From DATIRA01 sp963766505 (GTDB lineage Bacteria; Pseudomonadota; Gammaproteobacteria; Steroidobacterales; Steroidobacteraceae): a stretch of 64,000 nucleotides of DNA. Position numbers and translations under genes: made by a program. The stretch's first letter is position 1, and the number at the start of each line of letters is the position of its first letter. The stretch lies in the NCBI GenBank assembly GCA_963766505.1, contig CAVYAL010000005.1, positions 1,426,001-1,490,000 of the forward strand, read 5' to 3'. Below are positions 19,309-28,086 of this stretch, in pieces. The notes under the pieces were generated by a model. That model was not told the origin of the DNA and searched no databases. It was given only the letters and a program-made list of their open reading frames with translations.

Positions 19309-19581
19309 TCATGCGCGGCCCAGCAGCTGGTCGAGCTCGCCCGTCCTTTCGAGGGCGTGGAGCTCGTCGGAACCGCCGATGTGACGCTCGCCAATGAAAA
19401 TCTGTGGGACGGTGCGCCGGCCGCCGCTTCGCGCCAGCATTTCCTCGCGCCGCTGCGGATGATCGCTGACGTCGACTTCCTCGAAAGCGACGCCTTTGCG
19501 CCCGAGCAGGTGCCTGGCCCGCAGGCAGTAGGGACACCAGGCGGTCGAGTACATCGTGACCTGCGGGACGGCGACGGCCAT
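19309..19581 (-). CDS. grxC: glutaredoxin 3
   Basis: A 90-residue dithiol glutaredoxin that reduces disulfides with glutathione. The redox motif CPYC lies in TMYSTAWCPYCLRARHLL at about residues 9-26. The cis-Pro loop RTVPQIFIGERHIGGSDEL, which binds glutathione, follows. The ATG giving MAVAVPQVTMYST is chosen over a longer in-frame reading because it places the first beta strand at the N-terminus. It starts 8 bases after the rhodanese gene and precedes secB by 51 bases. Confidence 0.95.
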   Translation of the reverse strand: MAVAVPQVTMYSTAWCPYCLRARHLLGRKGVAFEEVDVSDHPQRREEMLARSGGRRTVPQIFIGERHIGGSDELHALERTGELDQLLGRA

Positions 19582-19588
19582 GCGGCGG

Positions 19589-20026
19589 TCACTTGGCCTT
19601 CCGGTCCGAACGGACCACCGGCAGGTTTTCCGATTTCCACGCCTGCATGCCACCACGCAGGTTCAGGACCTTCGCGAAACCCTGTCCACGCAGCACGCGC
19701 GCGGCGGCGCCGGAGCGCATGCCGCTTTCGCACACCGTGATGACCACCTTGTCGCGGTATTTCTTCAGGCTCTCGAGGCCCTGTGGCAGTTCCGACTGGG
19801 GAACGTGCCGTGCGTCGAGCACGTGGCCCGCATCGAACTCGTCCTTGCTGCGTACGTCGAGGAGCAGGGCGCCCTGGTTCATCAGGCGCACCGCGTCGGC
19901 CGGGCCCACGGCTTCGCCTCCGCTGCGCGCGCGGCTCAGCTCGTACGCCAGCACGAACGCGGCCATGACTGCCGTGCCCCCGACCAGGAACGGGTGCCGG
20001 GCGGCATATTCGAGAAAGAGCTCCAT
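19589..20026 (-). CDS. membrane-anchored rhodanese-like protein (YibN type)
   Basis: A 145-residue protein with one N-terminal membrane segment (about residues 12-30) and a single rhodanese domain. It has LLLDVRSKDEFDAGHV and the active-site loop ITVCESGMRSGAA, whose Cys is the sulfur acceptor in the family. Residues after this (GFAKVLNLRGGMQAW) complete the fold. It is the first gene of the grxC-secB-gpsA operon, matching E. coli yibN. The physiological sulfur donor is unknown. It is divergent from envC with about 90 bases between. Confidence 0.9.
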   Translation of the reverse strand: MELFLEYAARHPFLVGGTAVMAAFVLAYELSRARSGGEAVGPADAVRLMNQGALLLDVRSKDEFDAGHVLDARHVPQSELPQGLESLKKYRDKVVITVCESGMRSGAAARVLRGQGFAKVLNLRGGMQAWKSENLPVVRSDRKAK

Positions 20027-20119
20027 GCGAAAGCCGGGGAAAACGGGGCCGCGGATTATAGCAGCCTCGTCTGCCACGTTAGACTTGCGTCCACTGATTC
20101 CCTCCCAGGTGCCCTCGAG

Positions 20120-21322
20120 GTGACCACCACCGCATGCCATCAGCCTGCCAGGCGTACCAGTCGGCGCCGGGCCATGCTGGCACTCCCGCTCGTGCTCGGC
20201 CTGCTGGCCGCGGCCCTGCCGCCGTCGGTGGCCGGGCGCGAGGCCACACCCGCGCAGAAGGAGGCCGAGCTGAAGAAGGTCCAGGCGCGCATCGAGAAAT
20301 TGCGCAAGTCCGTGAACGCGGATATCGGCAAGCGCGACAAGCTGAGCGTGCAGTTGCGCGATTCGGAACTCGCCGTCCAGTCGGCCAGGAAGCAGCTCGA
20401 GCAGACACGCTCGCAGCGCATCGTCGCGGAGTCGGGGCTGCGCGAGCTCGAGCTCGAGCAGGCCGAGGTCGAGCGGGACCTCGATGCGGAGCGCAGGGCG
20501 CTCGCGGGGCAGCTCAGGGCGGCCTATGTGAACGGCCGGGAAGAGCAGCTGAAGCTGCTGCTGAACCAGGAAGATCCGTCCGGCTTCGGCCGCATGCTGG
20601 CGTACTACGGCTACTTCGGCCGGGCGCGCGCCGAGCGGATCGGGAGCATCAGCGACAAGCTGGAGCAGCTCAAGCGGCTCGGTGACGAGATTGCGACGGA
20701 GACCGCCCGACTGCGCGAGCTCGAGCAGCGCCAGCAACAGGAGCTCGCCTCGCTGGATGCCGCGAAGGATGACCGCGGCAAGGCTGTCGCGGCGATCGAG
20801 CGGGACATAAAGAGCCGCGGTGGCGAAATCAAGCGGCTGCAGTCGCAGGCCAGCGCGCTGGAGAAGCTGGTGGTCGAGCTGCGCAAGGCGCTCGAGGCCA
20901 GGCCGGTCGCCAGGCAGGCGCCGTTCGAGCCGCTGCGGGGCAAGCTGCCGTGGCCGGTGCAGCAGGGCAAGGTGCTGGCACGCTACGGGCAACCGAGGGC
21001 CGGTGGCTCGCTGCGCTGGCAGGGGATGCTGATCGGCACTGAGCGGGGTGCGCGGGTGCGCGCCCCCTATGCGGGTCAGGTCGTCTACGCCGACTGGTTG
21101 CCGGGGATGGGCCTGATGATGGTCCTGGACCACGGCGGCGGATACATGAGCCTGTACGGCCACAACGAGGAGATCTTCCGCAAGCCCGGGGACAGGGTGG
21201 ACGCCGGCGAGGTCATCAGCTCGGTCGGTGATTCCGGTGGCAGCAATCAGCCGGCGTTGTACTTCGAGGTTCGCCGTGGCCGGGAACCGGTCAACCCGGA
21301 GAACTGGCTCAAGAAGCGCTAG
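20120..21322 (+). CDS. envC: murein hydrolase activator EnvC family
   Basis: EnvC-type proteins activate periplasmic amidases at the septum. The GTG start (400 residues) gives a basic N-region before the hydrophobic signal LALPLVLGLLAAAL; the ATG at 20174 would remove those charges and is less likely. A long coiled coil runs from about residue 55 to 265. The C-terminal LytM domain (GTERGARVRAPYAGQVVYAD, LDHGGGYMSLYGHNEEI, LYFEVRRG) lacks the metal-binding His residues of active M23 enzymes, as in E. coli EnvC, so it should be an activator rather than a hydrolase. It heads a run with an EAL protein and ctpA. Confidence 0.9.
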   Translation: MTTTACHQPARRTSRRRAMLALPLVLGLLAAALPPSVAGREATPAQKEAELKKVQARIEKLRKSVNADIGKRDKLSVQLRDSELAVQSARKQLEQTRSQRIVAESGLRELELEQAEVERDLDAERRALAGQLRAAYVNGREEQLKLLLNQEDPSGFGRMLAYYGYFGRARAERIGSISDKLEQLKRLGDEIATETARLRELEQRQQQELASLDAAKDDRGKAVAAIERDIKSRGGEIKRLQSQASALEKLVVELRKALEARPVARQAPFEPLRGKLPWPVQQGKVLARYGQPRAGGSLRWQGMLIGTERGARVRAPYAGQVVYADWLPGMGLMMVLDHGGGYMSLYGHNEEIFRKPGDRVDAGEVISSVGDSGGSNQPALYFEVRRGREPVNPENWLKKR

Positions 21323-21474
21323 GCGCTGGATTACGTCCAGCAGCCCCCTGAGGGCCCCGTCGCGAGCGGCAGCTCGTTGAGCGAACTGCGGCGCAGTTCC
21401 GGGTTTCGCGGCCCGGCATCGGGGAACATTTATGTCCAAACCGCAGCCACCGGACCAGTGTAAGGACCCCCGGA

Positions 21475-23712
21475 ATGCAGCACGCCGAAGCGCTGAGCGG
21501 CACGCCGCTGCCGATGAGCGCGACTTCGCTGGATCCCTACGGCCAGCTCATCAAGATGCTGATGCCGCGGGCACAGTCCATTGCCATCTACGACCGGGTG
21601 GGGCTGCCGGTCTGGCTGAACGACGGGCAGGAATCTCCGGCGCTGCAGGAGCTCGTCGGCGATGCCTTGACCCGGGACCTCGCGTCCGACGAGCACTACG
21701 AAGGGCTCTGCGAGCCGACCGACCGCGACCATGCGGCCTATGTGTTCCTGCTGCGCGACGCCGAAGGAACCTTGCTCGGCGCAGTCGGACTGCTCAGCCG
21801 AGAGTCCCACGCGCGCGGCGATGCCCGCCCGTTCGCGCTGGTGCAGGGAATGCTGCGGCCCGCGCTGGTCTGCCTGCAGCGGGAACTGGGCTCGCAGTAC
21901 AGCATCGGCGACCTGCAGCGCAGCCTCAGTCTGCGCGACCGTGACCTGGAACTGCTGCTCGGCGCAGCGCAGGACGAGGCCGTCGGCGGTGACTCCCAGG
22001 ACGATTTCGCGCAGCTGGTACAGGGCTGCGTGGATCATCTCGGCTGCGCGGTCGGGGCGCTGCTGATTCCAGAGAAGAACATTGCAGTCTGCCGGACCGG
22101 CGAGGGCACCTCGCCACGGGTCGGTGCGGAGGTGCTGACGCGCACCCATCGCCATCTGCTTGCATGGACGCAGCTGCACCGGCAGACGATGACCGCCAAC
22201 AAGCCCAGCGCCGGTGGCCAGCTCGGCCCGGTCCCTTACAAGATCATCTCCTGCCCGGTGATGCACGGTGCGCAGCGCGTGCTCGGCCTGCTGGTGCTGT
22301 TCAAGCCGCCGTCAGCTCCTGACTTCGACTTGCGACAGGTGCGGATCGTCGAGCTGCTGGCACGACGCGTCGCCTACGTGCTGCTGAACGCCTACGATCC
22401 GGCCTCCGGACTGCTGACCCGGCCGGCTTTCGAGAAGCGCGCCCAGGCGCTGCTGACGCCCGAGGCGATCCAGGGCAGTCACTGCGTGGTCTACGTGGAC
22501 CTCGACCGCATGCACGTGCTCAACGAGAACCTCGGCATGCACGTCGGCGACGAGGTCATCGTAAAGGTCGCGGAGGTCATTCGCCGGAACCTCGCGCCGC
22601 GCATGCTCGCCTCCCGGATATCGGGCGACCGCTTCGCGCTGTTCGTCCCGGATGCGACGCTGGAAACGGCCCAGCAGGTCGCGGAAAGCCTGCGGGAAGG
22701 CCTCGGCCGGCTCGACTTCGTCGTCGAGAAAGGCGCGGTAGAGGTCACGGCCAGCTTCGGTGTCGCACGGATCGTGGACGGCAAGCACCCTCTGTCGCAT
22801 GCGCTGGCCGCGGCCGAGATTGCCTGCAAGGCGGCCAAGGACCGTGGTCGTGACCGGGTCGAGACCTACGAGGACGCCGACCAGAGCATCGTCCGCCGCT
22901 ACACCGACGTGACGCTGGTCGGGACGCTGCGGCAGGCGCTTGCAGAGGACCGGTTCCTGCTCGAAGCGCAGCCGATCGTGCCGCTTAACGGCATGGACTG
23001 CGGCCCGAAGTACGAGCTGCTGCTGCGGATGCGTGACGAGCGCGGCCAGAGCATCGCGCCGGAGAAGTTCCTTTCGGCCGCGGAGCGCTACCAGCTCGCG
23101 CCGGCCATCGATCGCTGGGTGCTCAGTCACGTCCTCGGCGTGCTGCGGAGCAACGCAAAGCTGCTCGCGGCCCGGCGGGTGTGTTTTGCCGTGAACATAT
23201 CCGGGCAGTCGCTCGGCGACCAGGAGTTCTCGTCCTTCCTGGAGGAGGCGCTGCGCAGCACCGGCCTGCCGTCGCAGCTGCTGTCCTTCGAGCTCACCGA
23301 GACCGCGGCGGTCGCCAACATCGTCCGGGCGGAGGCGTTGATGCGACGGCTGCGGGAGCTCGGGTTCGACGTGGCGCTGGACGATTTCGGCCGGGGCCTG
23401 AGCTCCCTTTCCTACCTGAAGACCCTGCCGGTGACGCACCTGAAGATCGACGGCAGCTTCGTACGGGACGTCGTCGACGACGACCGCTCGCAGGCGATGA
23501 TGAGCGCGATCGTGCAGCTGTCAAAGGCCATGGGGCTGCACACGGTCGCGGAGTGCGTCGAGAGCGAGCAGATCCACGGGCTGGTCCGGAAGCTGGGCGT
23601 GGATTTCGGCCAGGGATTCTCGATCGGCCGGCCGGTGCCCCTGGAGGGCGTGATCGCGGGGCTGGTCGGGGCTAATATCGGTCCGGGAGGCCAGTCACCG
23701 GATCAAGCGTGA
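21475..23712 (+). CDS. GAF-GGDEF-EAL cyclic-di-GMP signalling protein
   Basis: A 745-residue cytosolic protein. An N-terminal sensory part (a GAF-like fold at about 165-300) precedes a degenerate GGDEF domain, where SGDRF replaces GGDEF and no RxxD inhibitory site is seen, so cyclase activity is unlikely. The EAL domain (about 490-735) keeps the key residues: Glu in YELLLRM, Asn in NISGQSLG, Glu in ELTE, the Asp pair in LDDFGRG, Lys in HLKIDGSF and Glu in AECVE. Phosphodiesterase activity is therefore plausible. It lies between envC and ctpA, and its stop overlaps the ctpA GTG by four bases. Confidence 0.9.
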   Translation: MQHAEALSGTPLPMSATSLDPYGQLIKMLMPRAQSIAIYDRVGLPVWLNDGQESPALQELVGDALTRDLASDEHYEGLCEPTDRDHAAYVFLLRDAEGTLLGAVGLLSRESHARGDARPFALVQGMLRPALVCLQRELGSQYSIGDLQRSLSLRDRDLELLLGAAQDEAVGGDSQDDFAQLVQGCVDHLGCAVGALLIPEKNIAVCRTGEGTSPRVGAEVLTRTHRHLLAWTQLHRQTMTANKPSAGGQLGPVPYKIISCPVMHGAQRVLGLLVLFKPPSAPDFDLRQVRIVELLARRVAYVLLNAYDPASGLLTRPAFEKRAQALLTPEAIQGSHCVVYVDLDRMHVLNENLGMHVGDEVIVKVAEVIRRNLAPRMLASRISGDRFALFVPDATLETAQQVAESLREGLGRLDFVVEKGAVEVTASFGVARIVDGKHPLSHALAAAEIACKAAKDRGRDRVETYEDADQSIVRRYTDVTLVGTLRQALAEDRFLLEAQPIVPLNGMDCGPKYELLLRMRDERGQSIAPEKFLSAAERYQLAPAIDRWVLSHVLGVLRSNAKLLAARRVCFAVNISGQSLGDQEFSSFLEEALRSTGLPSQLLSFELTETAAVANIVRAEALMRRLRELGFDVALDDFGRGLSSLSYLKTLPVTHLKIDGSFVRDVVDDDRSQAMMSAIVQLSKAMGLHTVAECVESEQIHGLVRKLGVDFGQGFSIGRPVPLEGVIAGLVGANIGPGGQSPDQA

Positions 23713-24947
23713 GCCAGAGATTCCACACCGCTGTCGCCTTGCTCGCTGGAGCCATGGTCGGTTCCGGCCTGATGCTGATGCGCGGCGTGCTGGCGGACCG
23801 CGAACCTCCGCCGCAGGTCCCGCCGCCGGTCGCGCTCTCGCAGCCGCGGCTGCTCGACGAGGTCATCGAGAGCATTCGCAGCAGCTATGTCGAGCCGCTC
23901 GGCGAGGCACAGCTGGAGCAGGCCGCCGTCGAGGGCCTGCTCGCGAGCCTCGATCCCCACTCCGATTTCCTGGACGCCGCGGAATACCAGGAGATGCAGG
24001 TCGGCTCGGCCGGCCGCTACTCCGGGGTCGGTATCGAGGTCGAGGAACGCGACGGTCTCGTCGTGGTCGTTTCGCCGATCGACGGATCGCCGGCCGCGCG
24101 AGCGGGCCTGCGTCCGGGCGACGTGATCCTGGCCGTGGATGGAGAGCCGGTGCCCACGGACGACCTGGCGGCTGCGGTCGGGCACATGCGCGGATTCGCC
24201 GGGTCGCGCGTCAGGCTCGCCGTACGGCGCGAAGGTGCCGCGCAGCCGCTGCTGTTCGAGCTGGAGCGGTCCGAGGTAAGGCTGCAGACGGTCAGCTCTG
24301 CCATTCTCGAGAACGGCTACGGCTACCTTCGAATCAAGCGGTTCACCGAGGCGACCGCTGACGAACAGCAAAAGGCGCTGGCAGCTCTGGTCGAGACGAA
24401 CGGCGCGGGGCTCGACGGGCTGGTACTGGACCTGCGCGGAAATCCAGGCGGTGTGCTCGAGTCGTCCGTGGCCGTGGCGGACGAGTTCCTGGAGTCGGGG
24501 GTCATCGTGATCGGCGATGGCCGCAGGCTGGACGCGCGCTTCCGGATGAGCGCGACGCCAGGCGATGCGCTGCACGGCGCGCCAATGGTCGTGCTGGTGG
24601 ACGCAGACTCGGCGTCCGGGGCCGAGATCGTCGCCGGCGCGCTGCGTGACCACGGACGCGCGACGCTGATCGGACAGGCGACCTACGGCAAGGGCTCGGT
24701 ACAGACGATCATCCCGCTGAGCCAGGGACAGGCCATCAAGCTCACGACGTCGCGGTACCTCACGCCGTCGGGCGCCTCGATACACGGCCAGGGCCTTTCA
24801 CCGGACATCCTGATGCCCGCGAGCGAGGGCGGCGCCTCCGCGCACGCAACCGCACCGCCCGGCGTCGATCCGATGGTCCGCTCGGCGCTGCAATACCTGC
24901 GGGACCGACGCCTGGGCGGCCAGCTGGCCCGCGTCGGGGAACGCTGA
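23709..24947 (+). CDS. ctpA: S41 carboxy-terminal processing protease
   Basis: A periplasmic serine protease of the CtpA/Prc family, 412 residues from a GTG that overlaps the preceding stop. An N-terminal membrane/signal segment is followed by a PDZ domain (YSGVGIEVEERDGLVVVVSP; SPAARAGLRPGDVILAVDGE). The S41 core has the Ser-Lys dyad in DADSASGAEIVAG (Ser near 302) and ATYGKGSVQT (Lys near 327). In other proteobacteria ctpA follows envC directly; here an EAL gene separates them. A role in trimming envelope or peptidoglycan-hydrolase regulators is inferred from that pairing. Confidence 0.93.
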   Translation: MSQRFHTAVALLAGAMVGSGLMLMRGVLADREPPPQVPPPVALSQPRLLDEVIESIRSSYVEPLGEAQLEQAAVEGLLASLDPHSDFLDAAEYQEMQVGSAGRYSGVGIEVEERDGLVVVVSPIDGSPAARAGLRPGDVILAVDGEPVPTDDLAAAVGHMRGFAGSRVRLAVRREGAAQPLLFELERSEVRLQTVSSAILENGYGYLRIKRFTEATADEQQKALAALVETNGAGLDGLVLDLRGNPGGVLESSVAVADEFLESGVIVIGDGRRLDARFRMSATPGDALHGAPMVVLVDADSASGAEIVAGALRDHGRATLIGQATYGKGSVQTIIPLSQGQAIKLTTSRYLTPSGASIHGQGLSPDILMPASEGGASAHATAPPGVDPMVRSALQYLRDRRLGGQLARVGER

Positions 24948-24974
24948 GCGTCGCCGCGTCCGGCGAGGCACCCC

Positions 24975-25529
24975 ATGGCATGCGTGATCGTTCCTCTGGC
25001 CGAGGGTTTCGAGGAGATCGAGGCCGTCACGGTGATCGACCTGCTGCGTCGAGCCGGCATCGAGGTGCAGACCGCCGCGCTCGCGAGTCTTCGAGTCACC
25101 GGCTCGCACGGTATTGCCGTTGAAGCGGATGGCCTGCTGGAGGACCTGCAGCACGAGGCCTTCGACATGATCGTGCTGCCTGGCGGGATGCCCGGCGCCG
25201 ATCACCTGAAGAACGACCCTCGCGTGCTGTCGCTGCTGCGCAGTTTCGACCAGCAGGGACGCTACGTCGCAGCGATCTGCGCCGCGCCGGGGGTGCTCGC
25301 GCATGCAGGCCTGCTCGAGGGACGGACCGCAACGAGCTTCCCGGGCTTCCTGGGCGCGGATTCGGCGCCGGGGATAAGCTTGAGCGACGCGCCCGTCGTC
25401 AGCGATGGCCGGCTCGTCACCTCGCGCGGGCCGGGCACCGCGATGGACTTCGCGCTCGCGCTCGTCGAGCTGCTCGAGGGACGCCGCACCAGGCTCGAAG
25501 TCGAGAGCCGGCTGCAGCGACCGGCCTGA
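24975..25529 (+). CDS. DJ-1/PfpI family protein
   Basis: A 184-residue DJ-1/YajL-like protein. It has the N-terminal Glu motif PLAEGFEEIEAV and the nucleophile-elbow Cys in YVAAICAAPGVLAHAGLL, preceded by DMIVLPGGMPGADHL. Family members act as oxidative-stress chaperones, deglycases or thiamine-biosynthesis-associated proteins, and the exact activity cannot be read from sequence. It starts 27 bases after ctpA on the same strand. Length and motifs are intact. Confidence 0.9.
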   Translation: MACVIVPLAEGFEEIEAVTVIDLLRRAGIEVQTAALASLRVTGSHGIAVEADGLLEDLQHEAFDMIVLPGGMPGADHLKNDPRVLSLLRSFDQQGRYVAAICAAPGVLAHAGLLEGRTATSFPGFLGADSAPGISLSDAPVVSDGRLVTSRGPGTAMDFALALVELLEGRRTRLEVESRLQRPA

Positions 25530-25617
25530 GGCGCTGCCCGCGGCTTGTGCCGCCCGCCGATTCCTTTACCATCGTCGCAGGCAGAGGCTGCGGGACCCGC
25601 GGCCTCAGGAGCACATC

Positions 25618-25992
25618 ATGACGGGTTTTCTCATGCGCGCGGCGATCTCGGCACTCGGCCTGTGGATCGCGAGCCACCTGCTGTCCGGCTTGTCGTTCGA
25701 CTCGCCGGCGAAGCTGCTGATTGCCGCGCTGGTGCTGGGAGTGGTCAATGCGCTGGTGCGCCCGATCGCCTTCATCCTGACGCTGCCGCTGACGATTCTC
25801 ACGCTGGGCCTGTTCCTGCTCGTGCTGAATGCGGGGATGGTCGCGCTCGTGGCATGGCTGGTGCCAGGCTTCCAGGTCGCCGGGTTCTGGACGGCCTTGC
25901 TCACGGCGCTGGTCGTGAGCCTGGTGTCCTGGGCGGCCTCCAGCATGATCGGCTCCAGCGGCAAGCTCGAGATCTTCACGGCCAAGCGCTGA
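25618..25992 (+). CDS. YvlD-like four-helix membrane protein (phage-holin-4 superfamily)
   Basis: A 124-residue hydrophobic protein with about four membrane segments. The family signature around ALVLGVVNALVRPIAFILTL and PLTILTLGLFLLVLNAG is clear. Despite the holin-superfamily name there is no phage context; such genes are common chromosomal loci of unknown function. The ATG has AGGAGC six bases upstream. It is convergent with the OPT transporter gene, with a perfect 10-base hairpin between. Confidence 0.88.
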   Translation: MTGFLMRAAISALGLWIASHLLSGLSFDSPAKLLIAALVLGVVNALVRPIAFILTLPLTILTLGLFLLVLNAGMVALVAWLVPGFQVAGFWTALLTALVVSLVSWAASSMIGSSGKLEIFTAKR

Positions 25993-26008
25993 GCTGACGG
26001 TCCTTCGG

Positions 26009-26049
26009 GGCTTTGCGCAGCCGGCGGTTCGCGAGCCCGGCGCAAAGCC
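26009..26049. terminator. hairpin between yvlD-like gene and OPT gene
   Basis: GGCTTTGCGC (26009-26018) and GCGCAAAGCC (26040-26049) form a perfect 10-base stem, and the inner bases can pair further (CCGG with CCGG). It lies between two convergent genes. Neither side has a clear T run, so it may be a transcript-end stabiliser or a weak bidirectional terminator. Confidence 0.6.
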
Positions 26050-26065
26050 GTGGCTGGCACGGTGC

Positions 26066-27988
26066 TCAAGCGCGTCGGATTCCGACCCGGAAGAGCATGA
26101 GCGCCAGCACGCCGACCACGAGCAGGCCGAGCCATTCGCCGAATTGCAGGCCGGGCGGGAGCGCGATCACGTCCGCGCGGCCCGACAGCACGATCGGAAT
26201 GGCGATGACGATTCCCATCAGCGCCTCGCCGGTGATCAGGCCGGCCGCAAACAGCACGCCGTTGCGCTTCGCCCGCTCCGTGTCCGGGTTCTCACCGTGC
26301 ACGCGGAGTGCGCGCTCGACCAGGTGGGCGACCAGGCCTCCGACGAAGATCGGGACCGCGAGCTCCAGCGGCAGGTAGATGCCGACCGCGACCGCGAGCA
26401 CCGGCGCGCGGAAGTTCGAGCCACGCCTGGCGAGCCACTGGTCCCAGGCGATGACGGCCGCGCCGATCAGTCCTCCGATCGCGATCATTCCCCACGGCAG
26501 CTTGCCGCCGAAGATTCCCTTCGCGACCGAGGCCATCAGCGTCGCCTGCGGTGCAATCAGCGGGTCCGGATGCTCTGCGGAGGGAACCCCGATGCCGTAG
26601 GCCTTCAGCAGCAGGTTCAGCACCGGCGCCATCACCAGCGCGCTCGAGGCGGCGCCGATCGCCAGCATCACCTGCTGACGCCAGGGGGTCGCGCCGACGA
26701 TGTAGCCGCACTTGAGGTCCTGCAGGTTGTCGCCGCCGATGCAGGCCGCACAGCACACGACGGCACCGATCATGATCGCCGCCACCGGCCCGAGAGCAGC
26801 ATCGCGTCCCATCAGGACCAGCAGCACGACCGCCGAGAACAGAATCGTCGCGATCGTGATGCCCGAGACCGGATTGTTCGAGGATCCCACGAGTCCCGCC
26901 ATGTAGGCGGACACGGAGGTGAAGAGGAATCCCGCGACGATCATGATCAGCGTCATTGGCAGGCTGATCCACAGCTCGCCGACGATCGACTGGTAGAGCA
27001 GCGCGAGCGGAACCGTGAACAGCACCAGCCCGAGCAGGATCCACTTCATCGGCAGGTCCTGCTCGGTGTGGGCGATCACGCGCCCGGCACCCGCTCTTGC
27101 AGCCTCGAGGCCGCTGCGGATCCCGGACACCAGTGAGCCGCGGATCGAGATCAGCGCCCAGATGCCTCCGACCAGCATCGCGCCGACGCCGAGGTAGCGG
27201 ATCTGTGCCGACCAGATTGCGCCAGCCACCGTCTCCGCGTCTGCGCCGGCCAGGCTCTGCGCGAGCGCTGCATTGCCATCGAGGAACCAGGCGCTGTAGA
27301 TCGGGATCGCGATGTTCCAGGAGATCATGCCGCCGATCAGCACGAGCACACCGACGTTGAGGCCGACGATGTAGCCGACGCCGAGCAGCGCCGGCGAGAG
27401 GTTGGTGCCGAAATAGGCCACGGCCTTGCCCCAGAAACCGGCCGCCGCCGCGGTGTCCGGGATCAGGCGCAGCCCGCTGCCGGCGGCGAGCTTGGCGAGG
27501 CCGCCGCCGATGGCCGCGAGTCCCAGGATGCGGACGCCCTGCTCGGGATTGTCACCGGCCTTGAGTACTTCCGCGGCGGCCTTGCCCTCGGGAAAGGGCA
27601 GCTGCTGGTCAACTATCAGCGACCGCCTCAGTGGTACGGAGAACAGCACGCCGAGCAGGCCGCCGAGGCCGGCGATGGCCAGCACCCACAGGTACTCGAA
27701 GTCCACCCAGTGCCCGAGGATCACCAGCGCCGGGATCGTGAAGATCACGCCCGAGGCAATCGACGAGCCCGCGGAGGCGCCCGTCTGGACGATGTTGTTC
27801 TCGAGGATCGTGCCGCCGCCGAGGAACCTCAGTACCGCCATCGACACGACCGCTGCCGGGATCGCGGAGGCGATGGTCATGCCGGCGAACAGGCCCAGGT
27901 AGGTGTTCGCGGCCGCCAGGATCATCGCGAGCACGATCGCGAGCGCGATCGCCCGGCCAGTCATCTGCGGCGGAACGCTGTCAATCAT
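26066..27988 (-). CDS. OPT family oligopeptide transporter
   Basis: A polytopic inner-membrane transporter of 640 residues, with about 15 hydrophobic segments. Family features include AAANTYLGLFAGMTIASAIP near the start, GGGTILENNIVQTGASAGSS, the conserved QQLPFPEGKAAAEVLKAG loop, and GGDNLQDLKCGYIVGATPWR. Bacterial OPT proteins take up oligopeptides or metal-chelating compounds using the proton gradient. Downstream on the same strand nothing follows; upstream are an M2 dipeptidase and a POT transporter, which suggests peptide uptake. Confidence 0.92.
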   Translation of the reverse strand: MIDSVPPQMTGRAIALAIVLAMILAAANTYLGLFAGMTIASAIPAAVVSMAVLRFLGGGTILENNIVQTGASAGSSIASGVIFTIPALVILGHWVDFEYLWVLAIAGLGGLLGVLFSVPLRRSLIVDQQLPFPEGKAAAEVLKAGDNPEQGVRILGLAAIGGGLAKLAAGSGLRLIPDTAAAAGFWGKAVAYFGTNLSPALLGVGYIVGLNVGVLVLIGGMISWNIAIPIYSAWFLDGNAALAQSLAGADAETVAGAIWSAQIRYLGVGAMLVGGIWALISIRGSLVSGIRSGLEAARAGAGRVIAHTEQDLPMKWILLGLVLFTVPLALLYQSIVGELWISLPMTLIMIVAGFLFTSVSAYMAGLVGSSNNPVSGITIATILFSAVVLLVLMGRDAALGPVAAIMIGAVVCCAACIGGDNLQDLKCGYIVGATPWRQQVMLAIGAASSALVMAPVLNLLLKAYGIGVPSAEHPDPLIAPQATLMASVAKGIFGGKLPWGMIAIGGLIGAAVIAWDQWLARRGSNFRAPVLAVAVGIYLPLELAVPIFVGGLVAHLVERALRVHGENPDTERAKRNGVLFAAGLITGEALMGIVIAIPIVLSGRADVIALPPGLQFGEWLGLLVVGVLALMLFRVGIRRA

Positions 27989-28086
27989 GCTGTCTTCGGC
28001 TCCTGGCCTGCGCAGCGGCGCCCTGCCGCGCCGGAAGAACGCGGTCGACCATCAGTCGCCGGCCCTTCCGGTGCTGTCGCAGGCTG

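Noticed and set aside
21360..21399. Two short hairpins (CGAGC-GGCA-GCTCG and GAACTGC-GGC-GCAGTTC) between envC and the EAL gene
   Set aside because: Perfect but short and without a T tail; possibly a weak terminator or mRNA end structure, not enough to call.
25618..25992. Prophage remnant because of a phage-holin-superfamily protein
   Set aside because: No other phage gene, integrase or attachment site is near, and YvlD-like proteins are ordinary chromosomal genes.
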